This document shows positions 8,516 to 16,610 of a stretch of DNA of 64,000 bases, piece by piece. How positions within the stretch are numbered: position 1 is the first letter of the stretch; each line of letters starts with the position of its first letter. The notes below the pieces were generated by a model that saw only the letters and a program-made list of their open reading frames with translations, made no database searches and was not told the origin of the DNA. Source of the stretch: Kumtagia sp044326205 (GTDB lineage Bacteria > Pseudomonadota > Alphaproteobacteria > Rhizobiales > Rhizobiaceae); contig NZ_JBIRCY010000041.1 of assembly GCF_044326205.1 (NCBI RefSeq), positions 1 through 64,000 on the forward strand, in the 5' to 3' direction. A program made the translations under genes and the position numbers.

Positions 8516-9664
8516 TCAAACATCCGAGATCACCTGTCCCTTCGACAGGATATGCACCTTGTAGCCCGTGAAAATCTTCTGCGTTTCGCCGGCGGCGTAG
8601 AGCGCCTGGTAGGCCTCGTGCGGTACCAGCGCATGCTTTTCGTAGGACGATACTCCTTGGCGCGCGGCCTCCAGATCGTCGGTCTCGATGTGGAATTCCT
8701 GCGTCGTCTTCTCGCTCGACCACAGGCCCTTGCGGCCCGGTTTCTCCGCCTTGGAAAACACTTCCTGCAAAGTCCAGGTCAGCAGCCAGGCGTTTTCCGG
8801 CCGGCGCACCTTGGACAGCACCTCCGCCACCACCGAATTGTTCTCGGTGATGCCGGCCGAGTAGAAGGGGCCGAGCACCACGCGGCGAAGCTGTTTCGGG
8901 TGCAGCGTCTCGAAATCCTTGTCGAGATTGGTGGCAATCGTCACCGGCGACAGGGTGTAGGACGAATTCTTCTCGGTGAAATCGTCGAAGCGATGCGCCA
9001 GTTCGGGATTGAGCAAACCATCGACGGGCAGGGGAATTTCGACTTTTTCGTTCAGCTTGCCGTTTTCGGCGACCAGTTGCTGGACCATTGCCGGCGATGA
9101 ATCCTCGATCGTCGCCATGTAGATCAGCGGCAGGTTGGCGCTGCCGTCGAACGACGCCCAGTGCACGAGATAATACGGCCGGAAGGTTTTGGGGTTGACC
9201 GCTACCTTCACGGTCTGCGCCAGGTTGAACGGGCTGAACACCGCGCCCGCGCCGACATCCTGCAGATAGAGCCGCTCGGCCAGCGAGCGCTGAAGGGCTT
9301 CGGGAAATTCCTTGTGGCGCAGGATGAAGTCGGCCATCTCGTTGCGCAGTTCGCCTGCTTCGGGAATGGCGGCCAGCCGCTTATCGGCGGTGCGGCGGTC
9401 GTTCTCCAGTTCCAGCAGGTTCTGGAACACCGGAAAGCCGCTCTCGGCGCGCGAGATGCGGAATTTTTCCATGAAACCCAGCCGGTTCTTCCAGCAGGCA
9501 AAGGAAATCTCCAGCCGGGCGATATAGTCAGCGACCACCTTGGCGACGATGCCGTGCCGATAGAGCGGCGAGGAATCGTCGCGCATGAAGATGCCAAGCC
9601 CATCCAGCGCGGCGGAGATGGCGCTGAAATAGCGGATGGCGGGGTCGTCGGCGGAGGTGGTCAT
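8516..9664 (-). CDS. Conserved hypothetical protein of the AAA ATPase set
   Basis: A 382-aa soluble protein (MTTSADDPAIRYFSAISAALDGLGIF...) with a helical N-terminal half and a more mixed, beta-rich C-terminal half. I recognise no domain, signal peptide or membrane segment. Codon use is like its neighbours and the reading frame is uninterrupted, so the gene is real. It lies between the coiled-coil protein gene (190 bases upstream, filled with palindromic repeats) and the AAA ATPase gene (48 bases downstream), all on the minus strand. Its place suggests it is an adaptor or structural partner of the ATPase, but that is inference from position only. Confidence 0.8.
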   Translation of the reverse strand: MTTSADDPAIRYFSAISAALDGLGIFMRDDSSPLYRHGIVAKVVADYIARLEISFACWKNRLGFMEKFRISRAESGFPVFQNLLELENDRRTADKRLAAIPEAGELRNEMADFILRHKEFPEALQRSLAERLYLQDVGAGAVFSPFNLAQTVKVAVNPKTFRPYYLVHWASFDGSANLPLIYMATIEDSSPAMVQQLVAENGKLNEKVEIPLPVDGLLNPELAHRFDDFTEKNSSYTLSPVTIATNLDKDFETLHPKQLRRVVLGPFYSAGITENNSVVAEVLSKVRRPENAWLLTWTLQEVFSKAEKPGRKGLWSSEKTTQEFHIETDDLEAARQGVSSYEKHALVPHEAYQALYAAGETQKIFTGYKVHILSKGQVISDV

Positions 9665-9850
9665 GGCGCCTTATCCACCCCCTTGCGGGGGCCCGAAGGG
9701 CGGGCGAGACCCGTGGCTCGCCCCGGCAAGTCGATCCGCGAAGCGGATCGGGGGGGGGGTATTTCAGACAGCGGAATTTTCAAACCCCTCTCGCCAATCT
9801 CGCTGCGCTCGCATGGCTCGCCGACCCTCCCCACAAGGGGGAGGGGTAAG
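9665..9850. repeat. Intergenic mosaic of palindromic repeats
   Basis: This gap is filled with short dyads: CCCCC-TTG-CGGGGG near 9678-9691, a perfect GATCCGC-GAA-GCGGATC hairpin at 9733-9749, a run of ten G just after it, a CTCGCC...GGCTCGCC dyad near 9800-9823, and CCCTCCCC-ACAA-GGGGGAGGG at about 9825-9846. Such mosaics are common in rhizobial genomes between genes. It separates two genes of one minus-strand set and could form strong RNA structure that limits read-through. Confidence 0.6.
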
Positions 9851-9854
9851 ACCT

Positions 9855-10943
9855 TCACGACTGCACATAGTCCGAGGCGTTGTGCTTCCTCAGCACCTCC
9901 TCGAAACGCCGGGCAAAGGCGTCGTCGGCGAGCTTCTTGCGGCGCTGGATGTCGGCGGTAGCCACCATGTTCTTCTCGTGCATTTCGAGCAGGTCGCCGA
10001 TGTGTTTTTGCGCCGCGGCGCCGATGCCAGCCATGGTCTCTTCCGCCGTGTTGTCGACCTGGCTGCCCAGCGTGTTGATCTTGTGCGCCACTTCCTGCTG
10101 CGCGGCGGTCTTCAGAGAATCCTCCAGCGCCTTGTAGAGGACGATGCGCTGCTCGGTGTCGATCGTCAGCTTGTTGATCAGCGTGTTCTGCGCGGCGATC
10201 TGGTTGTTGAGCGAATCGACGAAGGTCTGGAACATCGAGGTGTAGCGCTCCAGCGTCTGGCTCTCGGCCAGCAGTTCCTGCTCCTTGGCCTGCTTCTCGT
10301 TGTATTCGGTGGCGAGTTTCGAGCGCTCGCCTTCGAGTTCGGTACGCTCCTTCTGGGTGGTGGAAGCGGCGATCCTGTTCTCGATGTCGAGCAGCAGCGG
10401 GTTCAGTTCCTCGATGCGCTTCTGCACGGCTTCGAGGTTGGTCATGGTGCCCTTGCGCCGCTCGATCACCGCGCCGAGGCTGGTCTCGGAGGTCTTGTAG
10501 CGCTCGGCTAGGACCTGCTTCTGGGCTTTCAATATGCCGACGATGGTGTCGGATTTCGACAGCAGTTCCTGGAGATTGCCGGCGAGCGACATGTTGCGGA
10601 CGCGGTCGGTGCGCATGCGCTGCTTCGATTCGTCGGAGAAGATGCCGACAAAACTTTCCCAACCGGTGAAGCTTTTCATGTTCTCGAATTCGCTGCCGAA
10701 CGCGTTGGTGGCGTCCTCCAGGCCGATGATCAGGTCGGCGATGTTGCTCTCCATCACCTTCTGCTGGTTGATCACGTCCTGGATGCGGGCGTTTTCGATG
10801 TCGAACTCGGCGGCGCCGATCTTCTGGTCGGTCGTGGCGATCTTGTCGAGCACGGTGCCCGACTGCTCGATCTTGGAGCGCATCTCCTGGACGACCTTCT
10901 GGGTCTTCGCAATCTCGGCATCGAAATTCTGCAAGGTCGCCAT
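9855..10943 (-). CDS. Long coiled-coil protein, first gene of the AAA ATPase set
   Basis: A 362-aa, almost wholly helical protein with heptad-like patterns over most of its length (for example EIAKTQKVVQEMRSKIEQ, LEAVQKRIEELNPLLLDI, KQAKEQELLAESQTLERY). It has no membrane segment. The stretch around ERYKTSETSLGAVIERRKG recalls toxic-anion-resistance (TelA-like) proteins, but the match is too weak to use as a name. The open frame extends to 11060; ATG 10943 is preferred because it follows GGGAG and starts a clean coiled coil (MATLQNFDAEIAK). It is divergent from choX with about 280 bases between. Probably forms filaments or a scaffold with the ATPase (inference). Confidence 0.8.
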   Translation of the reverse strand: MATLQNFDAEIAKTQKVVQEMRSKIEQSGTVLDKIATTDQKIGAAEFDIENARIQDVINQQKVMESNIADLIIGLEDATNAFGSEFENMKSFTGWESFVGIFSDESKQRMRTDRVRNMSLAGNLQELLSKSDTIVGILKAQKQVLAERYKTSETSLGAVIERRKGTMTNLEAVQKRIEELNPLLLDIENRIAASTTQKERTELEGERSKLATEYNEKQAKEQELLAESQTLERYTSMFQTFVDSLNNQIAAQNTLINKLTIDTEQRIVLYKALEDSLKTAAQQEVAHKINTLGSQVDNTAEETMAGIGAAAQKHIGDLLEMHEKNMVATADIQRRKKLADDAFARRFEEVLRKHNASDYVQS

Positions 10944-11224
10944 TCCAAATCTCCCGCTAACGGCCTCAGGTTGCAGCGAATATATGTGGGGCATACGGCG
11001 AATGAAAGACGCTTCCGCCGAGCGTTTTTCTTCGTCGAAATCCGGTGCCGGCAGTTTCACGCGGCGGTGGGCGGCGCGAATTGTCGCCTTTGGACAATCG
11101 CTTGGCGTGCATTGCGCCGTCGGGCGGCTTGAAACGGCGGAAGAATGGTGTTTGGCTTGTGAAACCGGGTGGAAGAAAAATCGTAACTCCGCCTAGCCGA
11201 CAGAATCACAATGGGAGAAATTTC

Positions 11225-12160
11225 ATGTCGCGTATCAAATCATTCGCCGCCGGCCTCGGTCTGGCGGCATTTCTTTCCGCGGGCACGGCATTCGCCGGCG
11301 ATGCGGAGAGCTGCAAGAAGGTCCGCCTTTCCGACGTCGGCTGGACGGATATCCAGGCGACCACGGGCGTCGCGTCCGTGCTGCTGACGGCGCTCGGCTA
11401 TGAGCCGGAAGTCATCCAGCTTTCCGTGCCGGTCACCTACGCCTCGTTGAAGAACAACGACCTCGACGTTTTTCTCGGCAACTGGATGCCGTCAATGACC
11501 GCCGACATCAAGGACTACACCGCCGAAGGCTCGGTCGAGACGATCGGCGTGAACCTCGAGGGCGCCGGCTACGGCATCGTCGTGCCGTCCTACGTCGCCG
11601 CGGGTGGCGTCAACACGCTGACCGACCTTGGCAAGTTCAAGGACAAGTTCGGCGCCAAGATCTACGGCATCGAGGCCGGCAATGACGGCAACCGCATCAT
11701 CCTCGACATGATCTCCAAGCCGGAGAACAATCTCGAAGGTTTCGAACTGGTCGAATCCTCGGAAGCCGGCATGCTCACCCAGGCCGAGCAGTCGATCAAG
11801 GGCAATGAATGGATCGCCTTCCTCGGCTGGACGCCGCATCCGGTGATGGGCGCCATGAACCTCACCTATCTCGACGGCATGGGTGATTCCGGCTTCGGCG
11901 CCGCCACCGTCAGCACCAATGTGCGCAAGGGTTATGTTGCCGAATGCCCGAATGTCGGAAAATTCATCGGCAATCTGAAGTTCAACCTCGACATGGAAGG
12001 CGTGATGATGGACGCCATCCTGAAGGGCAGCGATGCAAACTCGGCCGCCACGGAGTGGCTGAAGGCGAATTCGGATGCGGCCACGCCGTGGCTCGCCGGC
12101 GTCACCACCTTCGACGGCGGCGATGCGGCGGCGGCCGTGCAGAAGGCGCTTGGCGGCTGA
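11225..12160 (+). CDS. choX: Choline-binding periplasmic protein of ABC transporter
   Basis: A 311-aa secreted protein with a signal peptide ending in TAFA (cut near residue 24) and the OpuAC-type substrate-binding fold. It matches rhizobial ChoX, which binds choline and, more weakly, acetylcholine. Tryptophans expected to form the aromatic cage for the quaternary amine are seen in DVGWTDIQ, GNWMPS and GWTPHPVMG, and a tyrosine in GAGYGIVV. Start ATG 11225 follows GGGAGAAATTTC. It is the first gene of choXWV; a strong hairpin after its stop allows the binding protein to be made in excess of the membrane parts. Confidence 0.95.
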   Translation: MSRIKSFAAGLGLAAFLSAGTAFAGDAESCKKVRLSDVGWTDIQATTGVASVLLTALGYEPEVIQLSVPVTYASLKNNDLDVFLGNWMPSMTADIKDYTAEGSVETIGVNLEGAGYGIVVPSYVAAGGVNTLTDLGKFKDKFGAKIYGIEAGNDGNRIILDMISKPENNLEGFELVESSEAGMLTQAEQSIKGNEWIAFLGWTPHPVMGAMNLTYLDGMGDSGFGAATVSTNVRKGYVAECPNVGKFIGNLKFNLDMEGVMMDAILKGSDANSAATEWLKANSDAATPWLAGVTTFDGGDAAAAVQKALGG

Positions 12161-12190
12161 CCGGTTGCTCGTGGCGATAAACGAATGATC

Positions 12191-12225
12191 AAAGGGCAGC
12201 CGCCGCAAGGGGGCTGCCCTTTTTA
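12191..12225 (+). terminator. Intrinsic terminator or attenuator between choX and choW
   Basis: An 11-bp perfect stem (AAAGGGCAGCC at 12191-12201 paired with GGCTGCCCTTT at 12212-12222) with a 10-base loop, ending in a T run (TTTTT). It lies 30 bases after the choX stop and 63 bases before choW, in the plus-strand orientation of the operon. This is the usual arrangement for partial termination after a binding-protein gene. Confidence 0.85.
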
Positions 12226-12287
12226 GACGGCTATGACATGATCGGCTGCGGTCGCGGGGCGGGAGGCCGAGAACAAGAGGGGGTGAA

Positions 12288-13142
12288 ATGGATCCGATCT
12301 CGAAATTGCTGGCGGCCTACAAGATCCCGATCGGCGCCTGGGGCAAGGCGTTCTTCACCTTCCTGACCGACCATTTCAACGCATTCTTTCGCGGCCTGTC
12401 CGGCGGCCTGAACTTTCTGCTCGACGGCATCGTCGACGGTCTGCTTCTCCTGCCCCCTGTGCTGCTGGCGGTTCTGATCGCGGCACTCGCCTGGTATCTG
12501 CAACGCTCGCGCAATCTCGCCATCGGCGTACTGCTCGGGCTGCTGTTCATCATCAACCAGGGACTTTGGAAACAGACCGTCGAGACGCTGGTGCTCGTCG
12601 CCGCCGCTGCCGCCGCCTCAATGGCGATCGGCGTGCCGCTGGGCATCTGGGCGGCGCACAAGCCAAAAGTCTATCGCATCATGCTGCCTATCCTCGACCT
12701 GATGCAGACGCTGCCGACCTTCGTCTACCTGATTCCGGTGCTCACCCTGTTCGGACTCGGCAACGCGCCCGGCCTGATCGTTACCATCATCTTCGTCATC
12801 CCGACAGCGGTGCGGCTCACCCATCTCGGCATGACCAGCATACCAAAGGCGATCGTGGAAGCTGGTGAATCGTTTGGAGCGACGAAGCAGCAACTGTTAT
12901 GGAAGGTCGAATTGCCGGCGGCGCTGCCGACGATCATGGCGGGGCTGACGCAATGTATCATGCTGTCGCTGTCGATGGTGGTGTTCGCGGCCCTCATCGG
13001 CGCCGGCGGGCTGGGCACCGAGATCAACCGGGCGCTGGGTTCGCGCAAGATCGACCTCGGGCTTGAGGCCGGCCTAGCGATCGTGGTGCTCGCCATCGTG
13101 CTCGACCGGATGACGCGCATCGGCGTGGGAGGCAAGAAATGA
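12288..13142 (+). CDS. choW: Choline ABC transporter permease
   Basis: A 284-aa inner-membrane protein with about six or seven membrane helices and the binding-protein-dependent transport domain. The coupling motif that contacts the ATPase is visible as EAGESFGATKQQLLWKVELP (about residues 192-211). The family is ProW/OpuAB-type permeases for quaternary amines. ATG 12288 follows GAGGGGGTG. The stop overlaps the start of choV by four bases (ATGA), so the two are translated together. With ChoX and ChoV it forms the high-affinity choline importer, feeding betaine synthesis for osmoprotection or carbon and nitrogen supply. Confidence 0.95.
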   Translation: MDPISKLLAAYKIPIGAWGKAFFTFLTDHFNAFFRGLSGGLNFLLDGIVDGLLLLPPVLLAVLIAALAWYLQRSRNLAIGVLLGLLFIINQGLWKQTVETLVLVAAAAAASMAIGVPLGIWAAHKPKVYRIMLPILDLMQTLPTFVYLIPVLTLFGLGNAPGLIVTIIFVIPTAVRLTHLGMTSIPKAIVEAGESFGATKQQLLWKVELPAALPTIMAGLTQCIMLSLSMVVFAALIGAGGLGTEINRALGSRKIDLGLEAGLAIVVLAIVLDRMTRIGVGGKK

Positions 13143-14320
13143 ACGTCGCCGTCGATTTCAAGAACGTCGACATCGTCTTCGGCTCCGACACCGCCGGCTC
13201 GCTGGCGCTGATCGACAAGGGCGCGACGCGTGCCGAAATCCTGGAGCAGACCGGCAATGTGCTGGGCTGCGCCGGGGCCAACCTCACCGTCAACGAGGGC
13301 GAGATTTCCGTCCTCATGGGCCTGTCGGGCTCGGGAAAGTCGACGCTGCTGCGCGCCGTCAACGGGCTCAACATCGTCTCGCGCGGCCAGGTGCTGGTCA
13401 AGGAAGGCGAGCGGCAGGTCGACGTCGTCTCCTGCGACGGGGCAACACTCAGGCGCCTGCGCCAGCACCAGGTGGCGATGGTGTTCCAGCAGTTCGGCCT
13501 GCTGCCGTGGCGGACGGTGGAAGAAAATGTCGGCTTCGGGCTGGAGCTTTCCGGCGTGCCCGAGGCCGATCGCAAGGCGCGGGTCAGGAAGCAGCTCGAA
13601 CTGGTGCATCTCGACCAGTGGGCGAAGAAATACGCGCATGAGCTTTCCGGCGGCATGCAGCAGCGTGTCGGATTGGCGCGCGCCTTCGCCACCGAGGCGC
13701 CGATCCTGCTCATGGACGAACCGTTCTCCGCCCTCGACCCGCTTATCCGCACGAAGCTCCAGGACGAGCTATTGCAGCTTCAAAAGACACTGAAGAAGAC
13801 CATCATCTTCGTCAGCCACGACCTCGAGGAGGCGCTGAAGATCGGCAATACGATCACCATCATGGAGGGCGGGCGCATCGTCCAGTCTGGCGCGCCGGAA
13901 GACATCGTGTTGAAACCCGCCAACGCCTATGTGCGTGATTTCATTGCCAATGTGAACCCGCTGTCGGTGCTGACCGCGTGGAACGTCATGCGCGACCGGC
14001 GTGACCTCGAACCTGCCGGCGAGGGCTGGACCTGGCTCGACCGCCGCCGCACCACGCGTTTCAAGGTCGACGGCGACGGGTTGGTGGCTGCCGCCGAGCG
14101 CGAGGGTAAGCCCGTCGAATGGGTGTCTTGCGCCGATGTCGAGCAGCACCCGGAAGACGGCACGCAAGTGTTCTGGGCCACCCCCGGCACATCGCTGAAG
14201 ACCGTCATGCTCGCCATGCACCGCTCGCAAACCGCGCCGGTGGCGCTGTTCGACGAGCAGTCGCGCTTCGTCGGCGCGATCGGCATCAGGGATGTGCTGA
14301 GCGCAGTGTTGCGGAGGTAA
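13139..14320 (+). CDS. choV: Choline ABC transporter ATP-binding protein
   Basis: A 393-aa ATPase of the ProV/OpuAA type. Visible motifs are Walker A GLSGSGKST (about residues 61-69), a Q-loop in VFQQFGLLPW, the signature LSGGMQQR, Walker B ILLMDEPFSALDP and the switch histidine in FVSHDLEEA. After about residue 280 it has the extra C-terminal regulatory region (CBS-like, with SLKTVMLAMHRSQTAPVALFDEQSRFVGAI), which in this family senses ionic strength or regulates uptake. The start overlaps choW (ATGA). The stop is followed at once by the TTG start of the CobT-like gene, with the GGAGG ribosome site inside the choV 3' end. Confidence 0.95.
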   Translation: MNVAVDFKNVDIVFGSDTAGSLALIDKGATRAEILEQTGNVLGCAGANLTVNEGEISVLMGLSGSGKSTLLRAVNGLNIVSRGQVLVKEGERQVDVVSCDGATLRRLRQHQVAMVFQQFGLLPWRTVEENVGFGLELSGVPEADRKARVRKQLELVHLDQWAKKYAHELSGGMQQRVGLARAFATEAPILLMDEPFSALDPLIRTKLQDELLQLQKTLKKTIIFVSHDLEEALKIGNTITIMEGGRIVQSGAPEDIVLKPANAYVRDFIANVNPLSVLTAWNVMRDRRDLEPAGEGWTWLDRRRTTRFKVDGDGLVAAAEREGKPVEWVSCADVEQHPEDGTQVFWATPGTSLKTVMLAMHRSQTAPVALFDEQSRFVGAIGIRDVLSAVLRR

Positions 14321-14323
14321 TGT

Positions 14324-15253
14324 TTGGGCCTGCGTGACTGGACAAAGGCGTTCCGCAGACCGACGCCGGAAGTCCCGCGTCCTGAAGGTTATTACGCCTA
14401 TACCAAGCAATTTGACGTAGCCGTCACCGCGGATCGGTTGGACGAAGTCAAAGGGCCGCTCAGTCCCGCTCGCAAAGCAGAGTACGATGAGGCGTGCAAG
14501 GTTGCGTGGGACGGTACTCTCGCGTGGAGGACGAGTATAGACATCATGGCGCTTGAAGCGTCAGGGCGCATCCAGCAGGCAAAAACCCGTGCTGAACTCG
14601 AAAATACCGTAGTTACGATTTTGATCGACCACTCAGGCTCAATGCGCGGTCAGAAAGTTTTGCTCAGCATCGTTGCCGTTCAGGTGGTGACCGACTTGCT
14701 TGCTCGGCTCGGTATCAAACTTGAGATCCTCGGCTTTACAACGATGTCCTGGCACGGCGGATTGTCGCGCAAGCTGTGGAAGAATTCTGGCAAGCCAGAA
14801 AAGCCAGGGCGTTTGTGTGATCTTCTGCATATCATCTACGAGTCGTTTGACGACCCGCCCCATACCGCGCATCGACTTCTGTTGAATATGCTGCGTTCGG
14901 ATTTGCTCCGAGAAAATGTCGATGGCGAAGCGATCGAGTGGGCCTGTGGTCGGCTGATGGAGCGGACGGAATCCGACAGGATCATGATCATGTTGTCCGA
15001 CGGCGCGCCGGTGGATGACTCGACGCTTGCGGTCAACGACGCAAACTTCCTGTTCGATCACTTGAAGCAGGTCGTGGAGGAGACCTCACGAAAAGTCCGT
15101 TTCGCGCAACTTTCCATAGGGCAGGGAACCTCGGCACTCTTCGAACGGCAGCGTTCAATCCTGACACCGGTGGATTTGGGAAGCTCGCTGGTGAGCCTGA
15201 TCGAGGAAACAATTTTGGAGGGGCCGACGCAGAACTCGGCGGAAAAGCCGTGA
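14324..15253 (+). CDS. Stand-alone VWA protein like the C-terminal domain of cobaltochelatase CobT
   Basis: A 309-aa protein. From about residue 95 it closely resembles the VWA domain of aerobic cobaltochelatase subunit CobT: MIDAS motif DHSGSMRG (Asp102, Ser104, Ser106), then ILGFTTMSWHGGLSRKLW, GRLCDLLHIIYESFDD and MIMLSDGAPVDDSTL. CobT itself is about twice as long, so the usual N-terminal part is missing; the first 90 residues here are short and helical. The start is TTG at 14324 with GGAGG six bases upstream in choV; an ATG at 14320 is out of frame. The stop TGA overlaps the ATG of the next gene. Its base composition is visibly lower in GC than the flanking genes, a sign of transfer. Role unknown; a MIDAS partner for some AAA ATPase is likely. 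Confidence 0.85.
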   Translation: MGLRDWTKAFRRPTPEVPRPEGYYAYTKQFDVAVTADRLDEVKGPLSPARKAEYDEACKVAWDGTLAWRTSIDIMALEASGRIQQAKTRAELENTVVTILIDHSGSMRGQKVLLSIVAVQVVTDLLARLGIKLEILGFTTMSWHGGLSRKLWKNSGKPEKPGRLCDLLHIIYESFDDPPHTAHRLLLNMLRSDLLRENVDGEAIEWACGRLMERTESDRIMIMLSDGAPVDDSTLAVNDANFLFDHLKQVVEETSRKVRFAQLSIGQGTSALFERQRSILTPVDLGSSLVSLIEETILEGPTQNSAEKP

Positions 15254-15873
15254 TGCCGGACTTCCTTTCCGCTGGCCCTGCCGACGCTTCAACTACGCTT
15301 CTCCTTGCCCACGGCGCCGGAGCGCCGATGGATTCGGCCTGGATGAACGCAATTGCCGAAAAGCTGGCCGAACAACAGGTCAGGACCGTCCGCTTCGAGT
15401 TCGGCTACATGGCGGCTCGGAGAGAGGGACAGCGAAAGCCGCCGCCGCGCGGCGAGACGCTGATGCCGGAATATGTTGCCGCTGTCGAGGGGCTGGGCGC
15501 GAAGGGAAAACTGTTCATCGGCGGCAAGTCGCTTGGCGGGCGCGTGGCAAGCATGGTTGCCGAAGGGCTGTTTCACGATGGAAAAATCGCCGGACTGGTA
15601 TGCCTGGGCTATCCGTTCCATCCGCCGGGACAGTCGGATAAACTGCGCACCAAACATCTGGAATCCCTGGATGTTACGGCCCTGATCTGCCAGGGGACAC
15701 GCGATCCGTTCGGCACCAGGGAAGAGGTCACCAAATACGGCCTCTCCCGGTCGATCGAGATGTTCTGGCTGGAGGATGGCGACCACGACTTCAAGCCGCG
15801 AAAACCCTATTCGCTGGACGGCCATCTCAGCCATGCCGCTGAAAAGATTGGCAAATGGGCGACCGAAACCTGA
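15253..15873 (+). CDS. Alpha/beta-hydrolase, KANL3/Tex30-like
   Basis: A 206-aa hydrolase with the small alpha/beta fold of the KANL3/Tex30 group. The nucleophile elbow GGKSLGGRVAS carries the catalytic serine; the acid is probably in CQGTRDPFGT and the histidine in LEDGDHDFKP. The N-terminal LLAHGAGAPMDSAWM gives the oxyanion region. Substrate unknown. ATG 15253 overlaps the TGA of the VWA gene (TGATG); a GTG three bases earlier is the alternative. The gene is co-oriented with the choline operon and VWA gene and followed by clpS2 after 264 bases. No signal peptide, so cytoplasmic. Confidence 0.85.
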   Translation: MPDFLSAGPADASTTLLLAHGAGAPMDSAWMNAIAEKLAEQQVRTVRFEFGYMAARREGQRKPPPRGETLMPEYVAAVEGLGAKGKLFIGGKSLGGRVASMVAEGLFHDGKIAGLVCLGYPFHPPGQSDKLRTKHLESLDVTALICQGTRDPFGTREEVTKYGLSRSIEMFWLEDGDHDFKPRKPYSLDGHLSHAAEKIGKWATET

Positions 15874-16137
15874 CGGGGACCACCGGGTAATAGCCGGCAT
15901 TTTTGCATAGCTTGTCTATGCCCGTTGTGCTGGTGGATGGACCGCGCGCACCGATTGTGGCAGGGTGGGAGAGTGGACATCGGAACTTCAACCGATGATG
16001 GACAGCCTTCCCGGATGATGACAAATCCTGCTTTTTTGGATGGAATTCCGGTGCGAATTCAAACGGTTGACAAGACTCGCACGGTCGATGCGGCCGGTCG
16101 GAGTGCTATCCCTGTAGGCGAGATCTACCCGCCGCTT

Positions 16138-16452
16138 ATGGTCGGCGACGACAAGGTCATCACGCGGCCAAGGACGATCACAAAACCCAAGGTCGAGCGG
16201 CCGAAGCTGCACAAGGTCATCCTGATCAACGACGATTTCACGCCGCGCGAGTTTGTCGTGACGGTACTCAAAGGTGAATTCAGGCTGTCCGAGGACCAGG
16301 CCTATCGGGTGATGATCACGGCGCACCGGCGGGGCGTCTGCGTGGTTGCCGTGTTTCCGAAGGATGTCGCGGAGACCAAGGCGACGCGGGCGACGGATGC
16401 AGGAAAAGCAAAGGGTTATCCGCTGATGTTCACGACCGAGCCGGAGGAGTGA
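16138..16452 (+). CDS. clpS: ATP-dependent Clp protease adaptor, ClpS2 type
   Basis: A 104-aa adaptor that delivers N-degron substrates to ClpAP. The family core is complete: KVERPKLHKVILINDDFTPREFV, then a helix SEDQAYRVMITAHRRG and the end DVAETKATRATDAGKAKGYPLMFTTEPEE. Alphaproteobacteria often have two ClpS; this one, apart from clpA, is of the second, separate type. The open frame continues upstream to 15925 with other starts, including ATG 16015; ATG 16138 is chosen because it gives the usual short unstructured lead and family length, though its ribosome site is weak. If the upstream start is used, the protein would carry an unusual extension of about 40 residues. Confidence 0.9.
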   Translation: MVGDDKVITRPRTITKPKVERPKLHKVILINDDFTPREFVVTVLKGEFRLSEDQAYRVMITAHRRGVCVVAVFPKDVAETKATRATDAGKAKGYPLMFTTEPEE

Positions 16453-16540
16453 CGAGCGGTCGGCAAAGCCGATCGGTCGACAACGATTTGTCGATCGAAG
16501 CGACGAACGGTGACATGCCGGTTCGCCCATCGAGCGAATT

Positions 16541-16561
16541 GAAAGGTCCAGTGGACCTTTC
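16541..16561. repeat. Perfect palindrome between convergent genes
   Basis: A 10-bp perfect inverted repeat with a one-base centre (arms GAAAGGTCCA and TGGACCTTTC). It lies between the stops of clpS2 and the convergent cupin gene. A weaker dyad (GATCGGTCGACAA against TTTGTCGATCG) lies at about 16471-16496. Either may end transcription from both sides; the T runs are short. Palindromes like this occur as dispersed repeats in Mesorhizobium-type genomes. Confidence 0.5.
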
Positions 16562-16610
16562 AAAGGCATGGAACGCCCGAAGGGCGGGGAGCGATAGCGA
16601 AGGGCGGCGG

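Noticed and set aside
6776..9100. Long plus-strand open frame of 774 codons opposite the AAA ATPase and 382-aa genes
   Set aside because: It is antisense to two well-supported genes, is rich in Val, Gly, Arg and His as expected for the reverse frame of GC-rich coding DNA, and has no domain or ribosome site.
9731..9749. GATCCGC hairpin as terminator for the coiled-coil gene
   Set aside because: No T run on either strand, and part of a larger repeat mosaic; listed as repeat only.
9855..10943. Naming the coiled-coil protein as TelA (tellurite resistance)
   Set aside because: Only a short stretch is similar and no other ter genes are present; coiled coils give false matches.
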